Below are positions 7,927-16,545 of a stretch of DNA of 64,000 nt, piece by piece (position 1 is the first letter of the stretch; the number at the start of each line of letters is the position of its first letter). Both the position numbers and the translations under genes were made by a program. Below the pieces are notes generated by a model. The model did not search any database. It was not told the DNA's origin and saw only the letters and a list, made by a program, of their open reading frames with translations. The DNA comes from Litorimonas sp051251645 (GTDB lineage: Bacteria > Pseudomonadota > Alphaproteobacteria > Caulobacterales > Maricaulaceae), in assembly GCA_051251645.1 (NCBI GenBank), contig JBPOEY010000002.1, forward strand, positions 434,001-498,000, written 5' to 3'.

Positions 7927-9905
7927 CTATTTGACCATGAAGGGGCTTTCCCCGTTCACCTTTAATAGAAACGCCTCGATGCCTTCCAACATTGCCTGAC
8001 GATTGGCTTGATTGGACATGTAATGATCTTCGTCCTCGAAGCTCATATAGGTGCCGTCCACGCCTGCGGCTTCCAAGCGGCGTTTCATTTTTTCATATTG
8101 GCCAAAGTGAACAGCGCTATCGGCTTCCCCGTGGACCAGAAAGACGGGAATACGAATCTTTTGGGCCTGTTGAACCGGGTTATTCGCCCGCATCAACGCC
8201 CGATCTTTCATCAACGACCCGAAGGTCCGCTCAGCGCGCGCCGCACCTTTTAGATAACTTTCAGCGTCAGAGATCGCTTCAGGAATATCAGACAGCGCCG
8301 CAATGGCGATCGCACACTGATAAAGGTCCGGCGTTTTGGCTACCCCCATCAGGGCGGCATAACCGCCATAGGACCACCCCGCGATGCAACTCTTGCTGGG
8401 GTCCGTATAGCCTTTCTCGAGCAACCACCGCATACCGTCTTCGACATCCTCTTGCATAACCACCCAACTACTTCGACCGGCCTCGGAAAAACTTTTCCCG
8501 TAACCCGAAGACCCCCGAAAATTCATTTGCAGAACGAGATAGCCGCGGGTCGCAAAAATTGCGCCAAATAATCAAATCGTTTTGCATCGCGTCCGTAGGG
8601 CCCGCCATGCGGTAAAATGATCGTTGGTAAGTTTTTCAGCTCTGCCGCATCGGTAATGCTCGGCGGCAATGTCATGAAAGCCGGAATTTTCTGTCCGTCA
8701 CGGGCCTTATAACTCAGAGCAATCATGATGCCCATATCATCCGTGTCGAGACCTTTCATATTATCTAAGAGCCATTTAGCCTCTCCATCGCGCTTATATA
8801 AATAGAGCCCGCCGGGTTCGCTGGGGCCACTGACCTTCAATAAAAGTGTTTTAAAATCGGCGGATTGATCAACGAACGCGACTTGATAGCCATCGAAATA
8901 GTCCAGTGCTTCTTCAAACGTACTATTATAGTCACCGAAGAGAACACGCTCGCTCGCTTCGCCTGTGAAGCTCGCCCCGACAATTTTGTTGCCGTCGGCC
9001 GATAAGAGCACGTTTTTGACGTCAAACTCATCATTCTGATAGATCGCCTCTCCCCACTCTTTTTTGACCAGATCATAACGGTGTAACCCGCGTGTATCTC
9101 GTCCGCGATAGGCCGAGATGACAAGGCTTCGACCGTCGTCAATAACTGCGACGACTGACATCTCCTCAGGATCCAACCCCGGGTAATCATCCGCTGTTTC
9201 CCAGTCCCCCGTTGTCGGGTCTAGAATGCGCATGAAGGCTTTTTTGCCTTCACTGCGCGAGCCAATGCCGACGCGTGGTTCGCCTTTTGAATCTGTAATC
9301 CAATCATTGACGCCGACAAATCGGCGCTTGACGATCTCACTCCGACCCGTTGCAACATTGACTTTACGGACATCCGGTAGCGCTTGTTCGTCGCGTTCGC
9401 TGGCAAATTGCATGATGATATGATTTGGGTCGTCCTCCAACCAATCGAGAACCTGATTGTTGAACTGACGTATAGTTTTCTTTGGTGGCTTCACGACAAC
9501 ATTGGCTGCAAGTGTGTTTGAATCGATCAGGTGCAGAAACCCAGTAGGAATCGGGATGTCTCGATACATTTGTATCTGACGAACGGAAACGATCACACGA
9601 TGATCATCAATCCATTTTACGTAATCAGGCTTTACCTGATCCCCCAGCCCAACCACGCGCAGCTCACCCGGCTTGGATCGTGACCCTGTCAAATCAATCA
9701 AATTAATGAAGTAGGTTCCCTGATGATTCTGTAGGATCGCAATTTGTTCGCCGTCCGGTGAAATCGCGGCGTCATGTGCTAGCGGTAATTGTCCGAACAA
9801 GGCCGCGTCGGGAGCGGCCATAAGGCTGGGCGCGCTGAGGCCGATCATCAGCCCAGAGACCAAGCTAAAAACTGTCGCAAACATACAAGAAGACTTAAAT
9901 CGCAT
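7927..9905 (-). pseudogene. S9 family prolyl oligopeptidase, frameshifted copy
   Basis: This is a paralogue of the intact peptidase immediately upstream (9944-11953). The N-terminal frame (9905 to 8523) encodes a signal peptide ending SLMAAPDAA and the beta-propeller. It then runs into the unrelated tail RPAAISFCK. The remaining hydrolase core, with the nucleophile elbow GWSYGG and the DEDHYMSNQ histidine, continues in another frame from 8526 to 7927. At 8554-8558 the plus strand has five A where the intact copy has six (10571-10576), so one lost base explains the break. It may be a true inactivating mutation or a sequencing slip in a homopolymer. The rest of both frames shows no other damage, so the loss would be recent. 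Confidence 0.85.
7933..8055. repeat. Direct repeat, copy 1 (3' end of broken S9 peptidase)
   Basis: These 123 bases match 9950-10072 with one visible mismatch (G or C in the CCTCGATG/CCTCCATG segment). The flanking coding sequence of the two paralogues is clearly more diverged, and similarity falls sharply after GGTGCC. This pattern suggests a recent gene-conversion tract. Confidence 0.9.
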
Positions 9906-9943
9906 TGCTTGACTATCCTGTTTGAGTAAGTTGTCTTTGAGCT

Positions 9944-11953
9944 CTAATCGACCATGAAGGGGCTTTCCCCGTTCACCTTTAATAGAAACGCCTCCATGCC
10001 TTCCAACATTGCCTGACGATTGGCTTGATTGGACATGTAATGATCTTCGTCCTCGAAGCTCATATAGGTGCCATCCGCACCCGCTTTTTTAAGGCGACGT
10101 CTCATGCTCTCAAATTGATCATACTCGACAGCGGCATCAAGTTCGCCGTGGGCTAGGAAAACGGGCACTTGGATTTTATCGGCATGATCGACCGGGTTAT
10201 TCGCCTGCATTAAACTTCGATCGTCCATCAATGTGCCGAATGTGCGCTTCGCATGCGCCTTACCATTAACGTATTTTTCGGCATCTCTGATGGCTTCAGG
10301 AATATCCGATAGAGCCGCAATTGCGATGGAGCATTGATATAAGTCCGGCGTTTTGGCTGCCCCCATCAACGCGGCATAACCGCCATAGGACCACCCCGCG
10401 ATGCACGTCTTATCCGGATCGGCGTAACCTTTTTCGAGCAGCCAGCGCATGCCGTCCTCAACATCCTCTTGCATTACGACCCAACTATCACGTCCCGCAT
10501 CGGCAAAGCTCTTTCCATAGCCCGCTGAGCCGCGAAAATTCATTTGCAGAACCAAATAGCCGCGCGAGGCAAAAAATTGTGCCAACCAGTCAAAGCGTTT
10601 CGCATCCCGGGAATAAGGCCCCCCATGCGGCAGCACGATTGAAGGGACGTTTTTGAGCTCAGACGTATCGCGAATGCTGGGCGGAAGCGTCACGAAAGCC
10701 GGAATTTTCTCTCCGTCACGCGCCGTGTAGCGCAGAGCAATGACTTCGCCCATATCACTCGCAGTTAAGCCGTCAAAATTGTCAAGAATCGGGGTGAGTT
10801 GTCCGCCTCGTTCAAACAAATATAGTCCACCGGGCTCACTCGGGGCCGTGATATGAATAAGGATTTCGTTTGAATTCGAAGACTGATCTACAAAACGCGT
10901 TTCGTAGCCTTCAAATGTCGCAAGCGCTTCTTCATACGTGCCATCAAATTCATCGAACAGCACACGTTCCGTTGTTTCACCCGTGAATTGCGCTCCGAGA
11001 ACCCTATTCCCATCTTTAGAAAGAATGACGCCACGAACATCATATTCGTCATTTTGGTATAGCGTTTCCGCCCAAGCCTTCCCGATAAGATCATAGCGGT
11101 GAAGACCCCGGGTATCCCGACCTCGATATGCGGACATAATCAGACTGCGCCCGTTATCCGTGACGGCGACAACTGACATCGTTTCAGGATCGATGCCGGG
11201 GTAATGATCGGCGGTCTCCCACTCGCCCGTTTCCGGATCCTGAATTTGGATGAAGGCGTCCTTACCCTTACGCTCGTATCCAACCCCGACGCGGGGAATA
11301 CCGCTCGCATCCGTGACCCAGCTATTAACGCCCAAAGCCGAATGTTTGAGCGTTTTGCTCTTACCGGAATTAACGTTGACCTTCTGAACATTCGGGAAAG
11401 TCTGATCTGCGCCGTCATCAGCAAATTGCATAATAATATGATCAGGGTCGTCTTCTAGCCAATCGAGGACCTCATTATTAAATTGTCGCAGACTCCGTTT
11501 ACCCGGTTTGACCACGATATTCGCTTTAAGGGTGTTGGTGTCCACAAGGTATAGATATCCGGTGCTTATGACCGTTTCCTTGGACATATCCGAAAGATAT
11601 CCGGTGCTGAAGCCCGCATCCTCATACACCCGCGTTTGGTGAACAGAGACAATGACCCTGTGATCATCAATCCACTTGATGTAATCCGGCTCCACCCCCT
11701 CCTCCAGCCGAACAAACCGGGGGCCATCCTTGGACGTAGACTCGCCTAGGTCGACAATATTGACCAAATAGGACCCTCGGAAATTTTGCAGGATCGCAAT
11801 CTGGTTTCCATCAGGAGAAATGGCCGCATCATGCGCTTGGGGTAATTGTCCGAACAAAGCAGCGTCTGGAGCCGCCTGTGCCACATTCGCAAAGCTCACT
11901 GATAAGATGAGTGCAGAAGAAAGAGCGGCCAAGCCCCGTTTTAAGCGTCGCAT
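9944..11953 (-). CDS. Secreted S9 family prolyl oligopeptidase (intact copy)
   Basis: The 669-residue protein starts at the ATG at 11953. The frame extends to 12013, but the signal peptide beginning MRRLKRGLAALSS fits this start. Cleavage is likely after VAQA, leaving APDAALFGQL. A seven-bladed propeller region is followed by the alpha/beta hydrolase core: nucleophile GWSYGG with Ser at about residue 520, HGELDAAV with the catalytic Asp, and DEDHYMS with the catalytic His. It should cleave peptides after proline or act as an acylaminoacyl- or dipeptidyl-peptidase in the periplasm or outside the cell. It lies in tandem with a frameshifted paralogue, and the last 123 bases of the two are almost identical. 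Confidence 0.85.
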   Translation of the reverse strand: MRRLKRGLAALSSALILSVSFANVAQAAPDAALFGQLPQAHDAAISPDGNQIAILQNFRGSYLVNIVDLGESTSKDGPRFVRLEEGVEPDYIKWIDDHRVIVSVHQTRVYEDAGFSTGYLSDMSKETVISTGYLYLVDTNTLKANIVVKPGKRSLRQFNNEVLDWLEDDPDHIIMQFADDGADQTFPNVQKVNVNSGKSKTLKHSALGVNSWVTDASGIPRVGVGYERKGKDAFIQIQDPETGEWETADHYPGIDPETMSVVAVTDNGRSLIMSAYRGRDTRGLHRYDLIGKAWAETLYQNDEYDVRGVILSKDGNRVLGAQFTGETTERVLFDEFDGTYEEALATFEGYETRFVDQSSNSNEILIHITAPSEPGGLYLFERGGQLTPILDNFDGLTASDMGEVIALRYTARDGEKIPAFVTLPPSIRDTSELKNVPSIVLPHGGPYSRDAKRFDWLAQFFASRGYLVLQMNFRGSAGYGKSFADAGRDSWVVMQEDVEDGMRWLLEKGYADPDKTCIAGWSYGGYAALMGAAKTPDLYQCSIAIAALSDIPEAIRDAEKYVNGKAHAKRTFGTLMDDRSLMQANNPVDHADKIQVPVFLAHGELDAAVEYDQFESMRRRLKKAGADGTYMSFEDEDHYMSNQANRQAMLEGMEAFLLKVNGESPFMVD
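9950..10072. repeat. Direct repeat, copy 2 (3' end of intact S9 peptidase)
   Basis: This is the partner of the 123-base repeat at 7933-8055. It encodes the last 41 or so residues of the intact S9 peptidase, including the catalytic histidine segment DEDHYMSNQ and the C-terminal GESPFMV. Confidence 0.9.
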
Positions 11954-12069
11954 ATGAGAGCCCCATTCCGTACAAACACACGCTTGCGTAGCAATGGATT
12001 TGCCCGCGTGCAACCTAATCGACCGTCATCACAACTGCGTCGACGGACCTGTATTGATGCGAGATATCG

Positions 12070-13080
12070 TTAGGCCGAAAAATGTTTGGATAGGCGCAAG
12101 CCTTGCGCTTGGTAAGAACTGCCTGTGTCGCCGTAGAGCGTGTGTGGCGGTTCGGTTAGAGCTTCGAAAACGAGGTGAGCCACAGGTTGGCCGTGCGACA
12201 GCAAGAACGGCACATCACGCCCACGCACTTCGAGCACGGCCCGACTCCCGGCGCCCCCGGCTTCGGCAATTCCGAAACCTGGATCAAAGAAGCCCGCGTA
12301 ATGGGCGCGAAATTCACCGATTTCCGTGTCGATTGGCGCCATTTCAGCGGCTTCCCCAACCGGAATTTCGACGGCTTCACGACTCGCTAAAATATAAAAC
12401 TCTTCAGGCTCTAGGATGAGCCCGCCATTCGTCAGCCGAATTGGCTCCCAATAATCTAGCGCCATATGCGCCCCGACCCCACGCAAATCGACCAAGCCGG
12501 AATGACGTCGCGCGCGATAACCGACGACTTGGCTCTCTGGGGACAGATCAACGGACACGGTCTGTTTTCGCAGCGGTTTTGCTTCGCCTCGCCGAAAACG
12601 AATTTGCGACAAGCGGTCACCTGTACGCGCCAAAATTGGGAAGGTGCGCGGCGCAACTTCCAACCAGAGCGGGCCTGAATAGCCGTCCGGTAGCGCGTCA
12701 AAACGGTCTGAGCTTTCGCCGACGGCACGCGCGAAAACATCGAGCCGCCCGGTTGAACTTTTGGGATTTGCCAGCGCCGAAAGCCCTGCGGGTAAATCCA
12801 GGCTTTCGCGCAACTCAATCAGATAGATGCAGCCTGTTTCTAGGACCGCACCGGCATCAAGATCAATTTCGTGCAAGCAGAGCGCGTCAATCCCGTCGGC
12901 GACTCTATTCCCCGCGCCCGGAAGGAAGGACGCCCGCATGCGAAAGGCACGACGGCCCAAGGTGAGATCGAGTGACGCAGGCTGCAAGGTTTGCGGCAAG
13001 GCCGTGTCACTCACGTCTTTTGCGACGCGCACAGCCCCGGCCTTAATCAAGGCCGCGATCTGCTGAGAAGGCAGGATCAT
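12070..13080 (-). CDS. dcd: 2'-deoxycytidine 5'-triphosphate deaminase, long form
   Basis: The 336-residue protein begins MILPSQQIAALIKAGAV and contains QPASLDLTLG, the conserved dUTPase/dCTP-deaminase fold motif. A second related domain follows in the C-terminal half (PIDTEIGEFRAHYAGFFDPGFG). This double-length form is common in Alphaproteobacteria, whereas the ordinary enzyme is about 190 residues. It should convert dCTP to dUTP, supplying the dUMP route to dTMP. The ATG at 13080 is the first plausible start. It is a single gene on the minus strand with no close partner. Confidence 0.85.
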   Translation of the reverse strand: MILPSQQIAALIKAGAVRVAKDVSDTALPQTLQPASLDLTLGRRAFRMRASFLPGAGNRVADGIDALCLHEIDLDAGAVLETGCIYLIELRESLDLPAGLSALANPKSSTGRLDVFARAVGESSDRFDALPDGYSGPLWLEVAPRTFPILARTGDRLSQIRFRRGEAKPLRKQTVSVDLSPESQVVGYRARRHSGLVDLRGVGAHMALDYWEPIRLTNGGLILEPEEFYILASREAVEIPVGEAAEMAPIDTEIGEFRAHYAGFFDPGFGIAEAGGAGSRAVLEVRGRDVPFLLSHGQPVAHLVFEALTEPPHTLYGDTGSSYQAQGLRLSKHFSA

Positions 13081-13335
13081 AGGGCTAGACTAGGCGCGCA
13101 ACTCAGAGCGCTCAAGCCGCGAAATCACTGAAAAGGTGGACGAAATCGTTTGGTGAGGCGCTTGGTTGTGACGCTCGACCGAAATAGCCCGCATTCCCTT
13201 ACCGCGCGATCACTGCGAAAATATCGGGTCGAGCGGGGTAAAACAGTTGCAAGGCGGCACCCTACGTGAAAACTTTATCAAGCTTGGTCGCTGTGAAGTG
13301 GGACGGTTATGACTAAGTGTGGAAGAGGGGTCATT

Positions 13336-13800
13336 ATGGATAAGTCAGAAAATCACGGCGAGTCTGATAGTCAGGACGGCACAGCCGTTCCGCCCGCTAT
13401 GCCCCCCATGTTTGAACAACGCACAGGCGACGTCGTCGTCCGCGTCGAACCCGAATACCTCGCCGAACAAAGCAGTCCTTCGGACAGTCGTTTCATCTGG
13501 GCCTATACGGTCGAAATTGACAATCAATCGGCGGATGATCTCCGCGTCACCGGACGGTACTGGCATATCGCAGATAGTCGCGGTCAAGTTCAAGAAGTCC
13601 GTGGCCAAGGCGTTGTCGGCGAAAAACCTGTCGTCAAAGCGGGTGAACAGTTCCGCTACACCTCGGGTGCCCCGCTCTCCGCCCCATCCGGGATGATGAG
13701 CGGTACCTACCGCGTCGAGCCAGAAACGGGCGATGCCTATGACGTCGAAATCCCGGTTTTCGTTTTGGACAGCCCGTTCGAAGGCACAATGTTTAATTAA
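13336..13800 (+). CDS. apaG: ApaG domain protein
   Basis: The ATG at 13336 gives 154 residues and is preceded by AGAGGGG at good spacing; the in-frame ATG at 13309 lacks this. After about 25 polar residues the ApaG fold is clear: VRVEPEYLAEQS, FIWAYTVEIDNQS, VTGRYWHIADSRG and SGMMSGTYRVE. ApaG is a small Ig-like beta-sandwich protein associated with Co2+/Mg2+ handling and dinucleoside polyphosphate metabolism in enterics; its biochemical role is unsettled. A strong hairpin terminator follows the stop by 40 bases, making this a single-gene transcript. Confidence 0.9.
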   Translation: MDKSENHGESDSQDGTAVPPAMPPMFEQRTGDVVVRVEPEYLAEQSSPSDSRFIWAYTVEIDNQSADDLRVTGRYWHIADSRGQVQEVRGQGVVGEKPVVKAGEQFRYTSGAPLSAPSGMMSGTYRVEPETGDAYDVEIPVFVLDSPFEGTMFN

Positions 13801-13840
13801 GGGTCGTATCTGATCCTTTGCCCCTGACCTTTTTCTTATG

Positions 13841-13866
13841 AGCCGTCCTTGGGGACGGCTTTCTTA
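13841..13866 (+). terminator. Rho-independent terminator after apaG
   Basis: AGCCGTCC and GGACGGCT pair perfectly around a TTGG loop and are followed by TTCTT. It lies 40 bases after the apaG stop, ahead of the rlmN start. Confidence 0.85.
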
Positions 13867-13933
13867 TGACTTTTGGCGGCCCTGCGTGCATTGGCTAGCG
13901 TTCGCTCTTCTCCTCCCCTATATCCCGCTCATC

Positions 13934-15091
13934 ATGTCCACGACCCTTCTTGATAACACTGCGGCAACACCGCTTGCTGGTATGACGACCGATGGTCGTG
14001 TGCGCTTGCCGGGACTGGACCGCGCGGAGATCGCTACCCACCTGACCGATATGGGAATTGAGCCAAAGAAAGTTCGCATGCGTGCGAACCAGATCTTTAA
14101 CTGGCTTTACCATTGGGGCGTGACGGACTTCGACCAGATGACCAATATCGCCAAGGGCGTGCGCGCGCAGTTGGAAAAAAAATTCACGCTCGACCGTCCC
14201 GAAATTGTTGAACGCCTGATTTCCGAAGATGGCACGCGCAAATATCTCATCCGTATGGCGCCGGGCATTGAAGTCGAAAGCGTCTTCATCCCTGATGTAT
14301 CCCGGTCCGGCGCGCTCTGTGTCAGCTCCCAAGTTGGCTGCACTCTGACGTGCACCTTCTGCCACACTGGAACGCAACGTTTGGTTCGCAATCTAACCCC
14401 AGCAGAAATCGTGCTGCAAGTGATGATTTGCCGCGACGACTTGGGCGAATGGCCGTCGGCCTATGAGCCGCGCAGCCTCGTCAACATCGTTTTTATGGGC
14501 ATGGGTGAGCCGCTTTATAATACGGACAATGTGATCAAATCGATCGACCTCATCAGCGACGATCAGGGTATTGCGATTGGGCGTCGCCGCATCACGGTGA
14601 GCACATCCGGCGTCGTGCCAGACATCGCCCGCGTCGGCGAAGCGAACCCGATGCTCGCGATCAGCCTGCACGCGGCGGATGATGAAACCCGCACCCAAAT
14701 TATGCCGATCAATAAAAAATATCCTCTCGATACATTGCTACAGGCCTGCCGCGATTATCCGGGGCTGTCGAACGCCAAGCGGATCACCTTTGAATATGTC
14801 ATGCTCAAGGGCATTAATGACAGTCCGCAGCACGCGCGCAACCTGATCACTAAATTGCAGGGCATTCCCGCCAAGGTGAACTTGATACCCTTTAATCCGT
14901 GGCCGGGGACGGATTATGTCTGTTCCGACATGGACATCATTGAGGACTTCGCAGCGCGCCTCAAAAAAGCTGGTCTCGCCGCGCCTGTCCGCAAAACGCG
15001 CGGCGAAGATATCATGGCCGCCTGTGGTCAGCTGAAGTCCGAGAGCGAGAAAAAACGCGCCAGCACGCTTCGCAAAGAAGCGAAGGTTTAG
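13934..15091 (+). CDS. rlmN: 23S rRNA (adenine(2503)-C2)-methyltransferase RlmN
   Basis: RlmN is a radical SAM enzyme that methylates C2 of A2503 in 23S rRNA and of A37 in some tRNAs. The 385-residue protein has the N-terminal RNA-binding segment (RANQIFNWLYHWG), GALCVSSQVGC, the cluster motif CTLTCTFC and the C-terminal AACGQL. Cysteines in GALC and AACGQ are positioned like the catalytic base and the methyl-carrying residue of the family. The frame extends back to 13838, but that would place the start in the apaG terminator, so the ATG at 13934 (MSTTLLDN) is preferred. Confidence 0.95.
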   Translation: MSTTLLDNTAATPLAGMTTDGRVRLPGLDRAEIATHLTDMGIEPKKVRMRANQIFNWLYHWGVTDFDQMTNIAKGVRAQLEKKFTLDRPEIVERLISEDGTRKYLIRMAPGIEVESVFIPDVSRSGALCVSSQVGCTLTCTFCHTGTQRLVRNLTPAEIVLQVMICRDDLGEWPSAYEPRSLVNIVFMGMGEPLYNTDNVIKSIDLISDDQGIAIGRRRITVSTSGVVPDIARVGEANPMLAISLHAADDETRTQIMPINKKYPLDTLLQACRDYPGLSNAKRITFEYVMLKGINDSPQHARNLITKLQGIPAKVNLIPFNPWPGTDYVCSDMDIIEDFAARLKKAGLAAPVRKTRGEDIMAACGQLKSESEKKRASTLRKEAKV

Positions 15092-15131
15092 GTTCTAGGT
15101 TTATCCGCCTCGATTAAGCCGCTGAAAAAGC

Positions 15132-15563
15132 CTAGCCACCCCGCGTCACCCGCTGCACGCTCGCGATAATCTCAGCATGTTCGCGCGCTTCCGCCTCGGT
15201 CGGCAGCGTTTTGGGATAGGCTTTGGCCGTTAATCGGAAGAGCAGGGTCAGGCCGAGCAGATGAAACCCCCAATTAATTTGCGTGTGATCACGATCATAG
15301 GCGCCCGATCGGATCGCCGGAATACCGTTTTGGCTGAATTGTTGAAAGTCCGGCTCCCCAGCCTCAAAGGCGGCCCGGCTTATATCTGTGAGATCCCGCG
15401 TCGCGCTCAGATGGGCGGTTAATTCAAACCGGTCCAGCGCGACAATCCATTGCGTGGTGACTCGCGAGTCGGGAAACAGCGGATTGGGCGACGCCGTGAC
15501 CGCCGTAATTGTCGCATGATCCGGGAGGTCAAATTGAAACCAAGCAAGTTCAACGGTAAACAT
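15132..15563 (-). CDS. Conserved-looking hypothetical protein, 143 residues
   Basis: I do not recognise this soluble protein. It has no signal peptide. It begins MFTVELAWFQFDLPDHATI and contains a moderately hydrophobic segment, INWGFHLLGLTLLFRL, near residue 105, too polar for a certain membrane helix. The tail reads TLPTEAEAREHAEIIASVQRVTRGG in two parts. Evidence that it is a real gene comes from the region just upstream on the same strand (15589-15680), which encodes a diverged copy of the same C-terminal tail. A duplicated coding sequence that keeps its frame supports past protein-coding use. Confidence 0.6.
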   Translation of the reverse strand: MFTVELAWFQFDLPDHATITAVTASPNPLFPDSRVTTQWIVALDRFELTAHLSATRDLTDISRAAFEAGEPDFQQFSQNGIPAIRSGAYDRDHTQINWGFHLLGLTLLFRLTAKAYPKTLPTEAEAREHAEIIASVQRVTRGG

Positions 15564-15588
15564 AGAGATTCTCTAGCATCGTATGAAT

Positions 15589-15680
15589 TTAAGACGGAAC
15601 CGTCTTACGGGATCGCCGCACACTATCAATGACGCTCGCATGCTCAGCCCGCTCCGCCTCTGTTGGGGACGTGCGGGGGA
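15589..15680 (-). pseudogene. Relic of a duplicate of the neighbouring gene (C-terminal tail)
   Basis: Read on the minus strand, this stretch encodes FPRTSPTEAERAEHASVID and then SVRRSRKTVPS followed by a TAA at 15591-15589. It aligns with YPKTLPTEAEAREHAEIIA and SVQRVTRGG at the end of the 15132-15563 gene. No start codon or upstream domain can be matched with confidence, so this appears to be the eroded remainder of a tandem duplicate. A 16-base palindrome AAGACGGAACCGTCTT at 15591-15606 overlaps its end. Confidence 0.65.
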
Positions 15681-15733
15681 ATTCGCAAGACAGAAATTGC
15701 TGATTTCAATCGTGTAATTGCTAGGTTTTTCTA

Positions 15734-16489
15734 TCATTCAATTTCTTCCGTATTGAGCAAGCCGGTCGCGCGGTCTTGCAAAGCCTCCGGATCGTCGATT
15801 ACCGCGAGCAAACTTAGCATGCGCGTGCGCGTCTCAATCTCGGTGGCCCCGTCGGGCGGGGTCGCTTCGATTTTCTGCAACAAGGTCGTCGCGCGCGGCA
15901 GCAGCGACGGATCCTCCATCACAATTAGGGAAAAGGCGTAATTGCTCATCACCACAATATCGCGTGGCATCGCCGCAACCGCGCGGTCATAATGGGCGAG
16001 GCCCTCGCTCAGCGACGCGCCAAACCGTCCGTCCCCCGCAGCGCGCACAATGCCGAGATGCCACGCCCCATAGAGCGCATCGGCGCGCGGATCCCCCGGC
16101 GCCGCGGTTTCAAACGCCTCAATCGCCGCATACGTATCGCCGATCAGCCCTTTCATCACGATGGCAAGCGCGGAACTGCTGCGCGTGCGAAAGCCCGTGT
16201 GTAGCGCGCGCAGGAATAGGGCTTCGACATTGCCGGGATCGCGTTTTAACGCGCGGTTCGCCAGTTTTATCGCATCTTTGGCATGATCTTTGGCATCCTC
16301 GACGCGCATCAGCATAATCTCGGCGGCCATGACTTCGGCCGCGGCGTTCAGCCCCTCGACCGTATCCGCCGCCAGGGCCGTCGCGCGGGCGTCTTCATAC
16401 TGGCCCTTATAAAGGAGATCGCAAGCCGGGTCTGACGCAAAAGCGGAGCCGGCGAGGAGGATTAGCAGGAGGGGGAGGACATATCTCAT
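15734..16489 (-). CDS. Exported TPR-like repeat protein
   Basis: The ATG at 16489 gives 251 residues with a clear signal peptide, MRYVLPLLLILLAGSAFA, cleaved before SDPACDLL. The frame extends upstream to 16534, but the signal peptide fixes the start. The mature protein is helical and Ala-rich, with TPR-like helix pairs such as AIKLANRALKRDPGNVEALFLRA and LAHYDRAVAAMPRDIVVM. It probably acts in the periplasm as a protein-binding scaffold. No enzymatic domain is seen, and its partner is unknown. It lies just downstream of lysS on the same strand, 57 bases from the lysS stop to its ATG. Confidence 0.65.
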   Translation of the reverse strand: MRYVLPLLLILLAGSAFASDPACDLLYKGQYEDARATALAADTVEGLNAAAEVMAAEIMLMRVEDAKDHAKDAIKLANRALKRDPGNVEALFLRALHTGFRTRSSSALAIVMKGLIGDTYAAIEAFETAAPGDPRADALYGAWHLGIVRAAGDGRFGASLSEGLAHYDRAVAAMPRDIVVMSNYAFSLIVMEDPSLLPRATTLLQKIEATPPDGATEIETRTRMLSLLAVIDDPEALQDRATGLLNTEEIE

Positions 16490-16545
16490 CGCGCCCACCC
16501 TAGCACAGTCGCGTGAACCGTGGGTAAGAGACACGCAATTGTGAC

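Noticed and set aside
15591..15606. Palindrome AAGACGGAACCGTCTT as an operator
   Set aside because: It overlaps the end of a coding relic and is not near a promoter; it may act as a weak hairpin but nothing more can be supported.
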